DNA of 64,000 nt from Desulfovibrio sp. Lineage in GTDB: Bacteria > Desulfobacterota > Desulfovibrionia > Desulfovibrionales > Desulfovibrionaceae. The stretch covers positions 299,955 to 363,954 of the forward strand of contig NZ_JAVESS010000003.1 in assembly GCF_034006445.1 (NCBI RefSeq). The letters are read 5' to 3'. The notes beneath the pieces were generated by a model, which was given only the letters and a program-made list of their open reading frames with translations, was not told where the DNA came from and made no database searches. The translations under genes and the position numbers were made by a program. Shown piece after piece: positions 61,533 through 64,000 of the stretch. The stretch's first letter is position 1, and each line of letters begins with the position of its first letter.

Positions 61533-61869
61533 GCTCTTCCTGTCGGTCACGGCTCTCCGCCTTGCCCTGCCCCGATGGGGCGCTTGCGCCGTCAGGCGGC
61601 TGTGCAAGGCCTTTGCGCTCTGCGTCCTGCCTTGCGATCTTTCGCAGCAATGCCTGGGTGTCGCGGTAAACATTCAGAAAACCGGCGGCAATGCCAATAA
61701 ACAGAAAAATCAGTTTGCCCCAGGGGCTCGTATGCAGCCAGTAGTCTATGCCGTAGCCTATGGCGAAGCCAACCGCCGGGCCGCTGACCAGATGCAGGCC
61801 GATAACCCCGGTATTCGCCATGGCTTCAAGGCCGCTTTGCTGCTGCTTCAGAAAGTCCTTGAATGACAT
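61516..61869 (-). CDS. AtpZ/ATPase_gene1-family protein, first gene of the F0 operon
   Basis: 117 residues with two membrane helices (VIGLHLVSGPAVGFAIGYGIDYWL and LIFLFIGIAAGFLNVYRDT), the hairpin typical of AtpZ/AtpI-like proteins encoded at the start of atp operons. The last 35 residues are a charged Gln/Asp/Arg tail. GCGGAGGTAGC precedes the ATG. First gene behind the promoter and dyad at 61.95 kb. Confidence 0.82.
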   Translation of the reverse strand: MSFKDFLKQQQSGLEAMANTGVIGLHLVSGPAVGFAIGYGIDYWLHTSPWGKLIFLFIGIAAGFLNVYRDTQALLRKIARQDAERKGLAQPPDGASAPSGQGKAESRDRQEEHDTQP

Positions 61870-61944
61870 GCTACCTCCGCGCTGCCTGCGTCCTTTGTGT
61901 CAGACCGCAATATCCGCATAGTATTCGCGCGTTAAGGGTAGTAG

Positions 61945-61979
61945 TGTCAAGAGCCCCAACGCTGTGTAAATTATCACAG
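61945..61979 (-). promoter_or_regulatory. F0 operon promoter with Rex/CRP-like dyad
   Basis: TTGACA at 61945-61950 with a weak -10 (AATACT, spacing 19). CTGTG-ATAATTTA-CACAG (61962-61979) lies just upstream; its TGTGA-N6-ACACA core is one mismatch from a CRP/FNR site and shares 12 of 18 positions with the Rex operator TTGTGAAATAWTTCACAA. The centre would be near -58, an activator position for CRP-type proteins. Confidence 0.5.
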
Positions 61980-62031
61980 GCTTCGGGTCGCGTCAATGGC
62001 TTCGGCGCGGAAAGATGCGGGTCATGCGCAT

Positions 62032-63702
62032 TTACAGGCTTTGCCACAGGGTCAGGCATTCGATATGCGGCGTATGGGGAAAAAGATCCACCGCGCGCAT
62101 TTCCGCCAGCCTGTATGCGCCGCGCAATCGGGCCGCGTCTCTGGCCAGGGTCGCCGGGTTGCATGATATATAGAGGATGGTGTGCGCATTGAGCCGCAAA
62201 AGCGCGTTGAGCGCGCGTGGCGCAAGGCCGGCGCGTGGCGGGTCCACCAGCACCGCGTCCCAGTGTTCAGTCTGGCTCCAGTAGTTTTCCTGCAGGGGTG
62301 CGAGCTTGTCCAGGTGAAGACCGGCGTCGCCCGTCTCATAGACGCAATGGTCAAGGCCCATGCGTTTGGCATTGGCGCGTGCCAATGCCACGGCCCTGGC
62401 GTCCTGTTCCAGCCCGAGCAGGCGGCCGCACCGCTTGCCCAGCAGAAGTCCGGGGGCGCCGACCCCGCAGTAGAGGTCGAGCAGGGAGGGCTTGTCCTGT
62501 TGCACGTGGCGCTCGAACATGTCCACGGCCATAGTGGCCAGGACTTGCGACGCCGCTGTGTTGACCTGAAAAAACGAGGCCGCGTCAAGGCAGAAATGTT
62601 CACCGGCAAGGGGCAGCCAAAGGCGCGCGGCGGTCGGGTCGGCCTCGCCGGTATTGCCAAGCACGGCAACGCGCTTCTGGCCCAGCACAAGCGCGTCTTC
62701 GCTGGCGCGCTCTTCATGCACAAAGCCCGACAAAAGGGGAAAGGCCTTCAAAAGCTTTTGCCCGATGGAGCGCACCATGGCCTGCTGCGTTGGGTCGCCG
62801 GGGCTTGTGATGCACAAAGCCCACCAGCGGGGGCCGCGCAGATCGGCGTCCAGCGCCCGGCGCAAAACCAGAAAGCGCCAGAAACCGCTGCCGCGCTTGC
62901 GGCTTTCGGCGGCGTGCATTGCCGCAAGGGAGGATGAGCGCCAGCCCATGCGTGTCCGCTTGGGTTTGGCGACCACTCGCTGGGCGTGTCCTGCCTGGCC
63001 GTCATAACTGAGCTGGCTGTCGTGCGTTTCGTCCGTGCCCTGGCCGCTCAGGCGGTACCGGGCCTCGTCCTTGGGCGTGTGCGCGGGCAAGCCCGTTTGG
63101 GCGGCAAGTTCGGTCATCATGTCCACCATGCCGCGCGCTTCCACAGACATGAGGGCACAATGCGGCACGGGAATGACGCCGCGCCCGCTGCGGCGGCGCA
63201 TGCCGATGGTCAGCGGTTCATCACCGCCGCCGGCAAAGGCCAGCTCCACCTTGTTGCGGTAGCGCCGCATGGCAGGAGAGGGCTGAACTTCGGCAAGCAG
63301 GCTTTCCATCTGATCCGCATCCATGCCGCCGATGCGTATCATGGCGTCAAGGGCAATGCGGCGCTTCCAGTGGAGCTGGGTCTCATAGGGCATGGTTTGC
63401 AGCGGGCACCCGCCGCACTGTCCGTCATGCGGACAGATGGCGGGCACGGCATGGCGCGCGGGCTGCACAACCTCGACAGCTTCTGCTTCAATGAAGCTGG
63501 ATTTACGTCTGGTAACGCGGGCGCGCACAGTCTGGCCTGGCAGGCCGCCTGTGACAAAAATCACGGTGCCCTGGTTGCGTGAGCGCCCTGCGTGAGCTTT
63601 TTGCTCATTGGTCGTCAGGGCGTGCTGGCAGTGGGCGCGCGCGAGCCCTCGTCCGTCGTGGGTCAAATTTTCTATCTGAAGGGTGAGAATATTGTCGTTC
63701 AT
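62032..63702 (-). CDS. rlmD: 23S rRNA uracil-C5 methyltransferase (RlmD/RumA family)
   Basis: 556 residues. N-terminal TRAM-like domain, then the [4Fe-4S] ligands CPHDGQCGGCPLQ (about residue 90). A SAM-dependent methyltransferase domain has FFQVNTAASQVL, LDLYCGVGAPGLLLGKRCG, DAVLVDPPRAGLAPRAL and the catalytic Cys in LYISCNPATLARD. A Gln/Gly/Arg insertion of about 60 residues (about 220-280) between Fe-S and methyltransferase parts is longer than in E. coli RlmD. Methylates U1939-type positions of 23S rRNA; the exact uridine is uncertain. ATG 63702 has a weak binding site; the frame further upstream (to 63927) is unsupported. Confidence 0.9.
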   Translation of the reverse strand: MNDNILTLQIENLTHDGRGLARAHCQHALTTNEQKAHAGRSRNQGTVIFVTGGLPGQTVRARVTRRKSSFIEAEAVEVVQPARHAVPAICPHDGQCGGCPLQTMPYETQLHWKRRIALDAMIRIGGMDADQMESLLAEVQPSPAMRRYRNKVELAFAGGGDEPLTIGMRRRSGRGVIPVPHCALMSVEARGMVDMMTELAAQTGLPAHTPKDEARYRLSGQGTDETHDSQLSYDGQAGHAQRVVAKPKRTRMGWRSSSLAAMHAAESRKRGSGFWRFLVLRRALDADLRGPRWWALCITSPGDPTQQAMVRSIGQKLLKAFPLLSGFVHEERASEDALVLGQKRVAVLGNTGEADPTAARLWLPLAGEHFCLDAASFFQVNTAASQVLATMAVDMFERHVQQDKPSLLDLYCGVGAPGLLLGKRCGRLLGLEQDARAVALARANAKRMGLDHCVYETGDAGLHLDKLAPLQENYWSQTEHWDAVLVDPPRAGLAPRALNALLRLNAHTILYISCNPATLARDAARLRGAYRLAEMRAVDLFPHTPHIECLTLWQSL

Positions 63703-63909
63703 TGCAGAGAAATATAGCAGTGTGAAGGCCTCATGCCAAGAAAAACTATCCTGAAAAATTGCCGATGCGAACCAGAATCGTGCGGTTTGTGGCACGAGCG
63801 CGATTTTTGCTTGTGCCCGGCGGCGGCTTGATGTACAAGCGCCGTGCGGCTGCATGCCCCGTCTTTTGGCGGAGGCGGCGCGTCCTTGCCGAAAAATTGC
63901 GGAAGGCGC

Positions 63910-63938
63910 TTGACATTTGCCGTGCAATGGGGCAAATA
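63910..63938 (+). promoter_or_regulatory. Probable promoter of rplU
   Basis: TTGACA, 17-bp spacer, CAAATA (AAATAT at 18 bp), about 30 bases ahead of the rplU start codon. Confidence 0.55.
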
Positions 63939-63966
63939 TGCCTTTCTCTTTTTGGAGGTTGATATC

Positions 63967-64000
63967 ATGTACGCGATTATAGAAACCGGCGGAAAACAGT
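63967..64000 (+). CDS. rplU: 50S ribosomal protein L21, first 11 codons (runs off the right edge)
   Basis: The visible peptide MYAIIETGGKQ is the invariant start of bacterial L21. GGAGG lies 9 bases before the ATG, behind a TTGACA promoter. rpmA and obg usually follow. Confidence 0.92.
   Translation, partial: MYAIIETGGKQ

Overview
The window looks like a chromosomal segment of a Desulfovibrio-type sulfate reducer (Desulfovibrionaceae). Three things point there. The run cobS - nitroreductase - rex - atpE - atpB - atpI/atpZ separates the F0 a and c subunits from the F1 genes, an order I remember from Desulfovibrio. The DNA is GC-rich. It also carries many sigma-54, two-component and c-di-GMP genes. 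No CRISPR array, tRNA, rRNA, prophage or intact transposase was seen.

Layout. 1-1350: 5' part of metE behind a cobalamin riboswitch. 1.7-7.2 kb: a Sel1-repeat exported protein and an SGNH-like/MBOAT O-acylation pair. 7.4-11.9 kb: an IHF/HU protein, a radical SAM protein with an internal 27-bp minisatellite, and a chemoreceptor. 11.9-13.2 kb: an AT-rich intergenic island with hairpins and a decayed gene. 13.2-19.2 kb: a ZraP-like periplasmic protein divergent from a ZraS/ZraR-like two-component system, then an HD phosphohydrolase and an EAL protein. 19.6-25.3 kb: exported SagB-type nitroreductase, argB, hybrid histidine kinase, gltX. 25.5-33.9 kb: fliR, then an MFS exporter, RND pump and RND adaptor on one strand, divergent from a BmrR-like MerR regulator. 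34-43.6 kb: cheV, nth, cutA, a PfkB kinase, a YdcZ transporter, a YbaK deacylase, a DUF134 regulator with a Gly/Met/Gln-rich protein, aldA, a cupin. 43.7-51.2 kb: a large MscS channel, a DUF362 protein, thiE, a LysR regulator divergent from lrgA-lrgB. 51.2-56.7 kb: a sigma-54 promoter driving a probable small RNA, a lipoprotein, a secreted protein, an HD-GYP protein and a diguanylate cyclase. 57-64 kb: nitroreductase, cobS, rex, F0 genes, rlmD and the first codons of rplU.

The most unusual content is intergenic. Three families of structured repeats recur: A, a long GC-rich terminator-like hairpin at gene ends; B, a roughly 150-bp cluster of five hairpins; and C, a MITE-like palindromic element. 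Two A copies carry a B copy inside the hairpin loop. Compensatory base changes between copies indicate that stems are conserved. The best candidate for an undescribed system is the 51.33-51.68 kb cassette: an upstream dyad, an exact sigma-54 promoter match, and about 200 nt of highly structured RNA ending in an intrinsic terminator, with no convincing reading frame.

Functionally the window mixes stress response (periplasmic metal/envelope sensing, drug efflux, mechanosensing), c-di-GMP and chemotaxis signalling, and energy housekeeping (NADH-sensing Rex beside the ATP synthase F0 genes). Many intergenic regions also hold short tandem repeats of 7-27 bp, which suggests frequent replication slippage in this lineage.
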